Assembly: GCA_002405565.1 (NCBI GenBank)
Contig: DHMB01000032.1
Span: 1-6,859, forward strand
Direction of reading: 5' to 3'
DNA: 6,859 nt
From: Clostridiales bacterium UBA4653
Lineage (GTDB): Bacteria; Bacillota; Clostridia; Oscillospirales; CAG-272
Under the pieces are notes generated by a model. The model was not told the origin of the DNA and made no database searches. It was given only the letters and a program-made list of their open reading frames with translations. The position numbers were made by a program, and so were the translations under genes. The first letter of the stretch is position 1; each line of letters begins with the position of its first letter. Shown piece by piece: positions 6,059 to 6,859 of the stretch.

Positions 6059-6071
6059 TTCTGGCATTATC

Positions 6072-6536
6072 ATGAAAAAGTCGGTTATATATTTGCTTGT
6101 GTTCGCGCTTATCTTTGCGTTTGTTTCATGCGGGACGCAGGCGGGAGGCAAACCCTCCAAAAATCTGAAATTCGGCGGAAAGGAACTTACCCTCAAATAT
6201 GTTTCATCCGAGGAGACCGAGGACGGAACAAAAGTTGACGTTTACAAAAAGGGCAAGGACGAATTCAGATATATTTGTGACGAGGATGTTCTTTATTCAA
6301 TTCACATCGCATCATATTCGGGTCATGACACATCGGACGTAGCGCTTGCATCCCTTATAGGCATGCTTTCCGAGATAATTGATATCGAAGATTATAACGT
6401 TGATATTTACGAAGAACCAGAGGAACGTCACAGAATAGTATTCAAAAAGCTCGATGGCAGAGACGCTCCGTATTCCGAAGTCAATGCGGATGTTCCTTGC
6501 TCCAAAGGCGAAGCGGAAATTACTTTTGTCAAATGA
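6072..6536 (+). CDS. Small predicted lipoprotein of unknown function
   Basis: I do not recognise this 154-residue protein. The N-terminus is a lipoprotein signal peptide: MKKS, then a hydrophobic run (residues 5-18), then FVSC with C20 as the predicted lipidated cysteine, followed by a Gly/Lys-rich linker (21-30). It should be anchored on the outer face of the cytoplasmic membrane. The lipobox has Phe rather than Leu at -3, which is tolerated but not ideal. The mature part is acidic with alternating hydrophobic/polar stretches (31-80), suggesting beta structure. One more hydrophobic helix-like stretch lies at 89-104 (DVALASLIGMLSEIID), and two further cysteines (C69, C143) could form a disulfide. 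ATG 6072 is preferred over the in-frame ATG 6039, which would put 11 polar, Arg-rich residues before the signal peptide and overlap deoD. Position suggests co-transcription with deoD, but no functional link is evident. Confidence 0.75.
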   Translation: MKKSVIYLLVFALIFAFVSCGTQAGGKPSKNLKFGGKELTLKYVSSEETEDGTKVDVYKKGKDEFRYICDEDVLYSIHIASYSGHDTSDVALASLIGMLSEIIDIEDYNVDIYEEPEERHRIVFKKLDGRDAPYSEVNADVPCSKGEAEITFVK

Positions 6537-6549
6537 GCTTCCGGAAAAA
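6537..6549. repeat. 13-bp direct repeat, copy 1
   Basis: GCTTCCGGAAAAA occurs here just after the lipoprotein stop and again at 6648-6660, on either side of the terminator. It contains the palindrome TTCCGGAA. Function unknown; it may be chance in AT-rich intergenic DNA. Confidence 0.35.
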
Positions 6550-6571
6550 CGTATAAATCAAACATTGCTTG

Positions 6572-6605
6572 AAAAACGCCGCGGCGATATTGCCGCGGCG
6601 TTTTT
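6572..6605 (+). terminator. Intrinsic terminator of the deoD-lipoprotein unit
   Basis: A GC-rich 9-bp stem (6577-6585 with 6592-6600) is extended by five A-T pairs (6572-6576 with 6601-6605). The loop has 6 bases and the right flank is a T tract. The A/T flanks would also allow termination on the opposite strand. Confidence 0.93.
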
Positions 6606-6631
6606 GTATATAAAAATAAGGTAAATAATGC

Positions 6632-6663
6632 TTTTAATAAATATTCCGCTTCCGGAAAAAATA
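6632..6663 (+). promoter_or_regulatory. Possible forespore (sigma-F/G-like) promoter of spoVAC
   Basis: GGAAAAAATA (6654-6663) fits the sigma-F -10 pattern GGNRANANTR as I recall it. TTTTA (6632-6636) is a four-of-five match to the GYWTA -35 pattern, at 17 rather than 16 bp spacing. No convincing sigma-A pair is seen in this gap. B. subtilis spoVA is read by sigma-G, whose patterns overlap those of sigma-F. The region is AT-rich, so chance matches are likely. Confidence 0.28.
6648..6660. repeat. 13-bp direct repeat, copy 2
   Basis: This is the second copy of GCTTCCGGAAAAA, 111 bp downstream of the first. It overlaps the candidate forespore promoter -10. A shortened copy (GCTTCCGGAA, 6847-6856) falls inside spoVAC and is probably coincidental. 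Confidence 0.35.
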
Positions 6664-6697
6664 ATCTCAAAGCTATATTTTCGGAAAGGAAATTATT

Positions 6698-6859
6698 TTG
6701 GATATAAACGAAAAAGAATATAAAAAGTACTGTGCCGGAAAGGCAAAAAAATCGCCGGTTTTCAAGGATACGTTTGCGGCTTTTATCTGCGGCGGGGCGA
6801 TTTGCGCCTTTGCCGAAGGACTTAAGAAACTATACGGGATGACATCGCTTCCGGAAGAT
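6698..6859 (+). CDS. spoVAC: Stage V sporulation protein AC, N-terminal part, 3' end outside window
   Basis: The frame opens at TTG 6698 and runs off the window after 54 codons. The translation begins MDINEKEYKKYCAGKAKKSP, then VFKDTFAAFICGGAICAFAEG, which matches the N-terminus of SpoVAC as I know it: a charged NEKEY-K segment, KSP, then the first hydrophobic membrane segment (about 24-40). SpoVAC is an inner forespore-membrane protein of the SpoVA channel, which moves dipicolinic acid with calcium into the developing spore and out at germination; SpoVAC itself has been described as mechanosensitive. The TTG start is supported by AAGGA (6686-6690) 7 bases upstream and by the lack of an ATG that keeps the family N-terminus. 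Neighbouring spoVAD and spoVAE would be expected to the right but cannot be seen. Confidence 0.85.
   Translation, partial: MDINEKEYKKYCAGKAKKSPVFKDTFAAFICGGAICAFAEGLKKLYGMTSLPED

Noticed and set aside
6039..6071. An upstream in-frame ATG for the lipoprotein gene.
   Set aside because: It lies inside deoD and would put 11 polar residues ahead of a clean lipoprotein signal peptide that starts MKKS at 6072.
1..6859. Mobile elements, CRISPR arrays, tRNA genes or defence genes.
   Set aside because: No transposase or integrase frame, no regularly spaced repeats, no tRNA-like cloverleaf and no nuclease-type genes were found. Gene spacing is that of ordinary core chromosome.

Overview
This window looks like chromosomal DNA of an endospore-forming Firmicute of the class Clostridia. 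The best clues are the 5' end of a spoVAC-like gene at the right edge, a class II (Firmicute-type) GalT, an ATP-type PckA, strong GGAGG ribosome binding sites, short intergenic gaps and vegetative promoters of the TTGACA/TATAAT type. All supported genes lie on the + strand. Four transcription units are closed by well-formed intrinsic terminators, and the right-most gene runs off the edge. I see no tRNA, rRNA, insertion sequence or CRISPR array, and no gap over 300 bases.

Layout: (1) 1-300 is the C-terminal 99 codons of ATP-dependent phosphoenolpyruvate carboxykinase (pckA), followed by a terminator. (2) 352-3081 is a two-gene unit with an extended -10 promoter. It encodes a THUMP-domain RNA methyltransferase of the RlmL/YpsC type, then class II galT, joined by an ATGA overlap and closed by a terminator. 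(3) 3132-5223 is a two-gene operon with a near-consensus promoter carrying twin palindromic operators. It encodes an alpha-oxoamine synthase that most resembles bacterial serine palmitoyltransferases, then a classical short-chain dehydrogenase/reductase (SDR), and ends at a terminator. (4) 5235-6605 has a strong promoter and a structured leader. It encodes purine-nucleoside phosphorylase deoD, then a small lipoprotein of unknown function, and ends at a terminator. (5) 6698-6859 is the start of spoVAC, with a TTG start codon and a possible forespore-sigma promoter.

Unit 3 is the most interesting part. The two enzymes are in the order expected for the first two steps of long-chain-base synthesis: condensation of an amino acid with a fatty acyl thioester, then reduction of the 3-keto product. 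That would be a minimal sphinganine-like (or capnine-like) lipid module in a probable spore-forming Firmicute. Two 17-bp near-identical operator sites lie over its -10 element and its start point, which implies tight repression by a dimeric regulator not encoded here. The amino-acid substrate and the final lipid cannot be decided from sequence. The other genes are ordinary housekeeping or salvage functions: gluconeogenesis/anaplerosis, RNA modification, galactose metabolism, purine salvage and sporulation.
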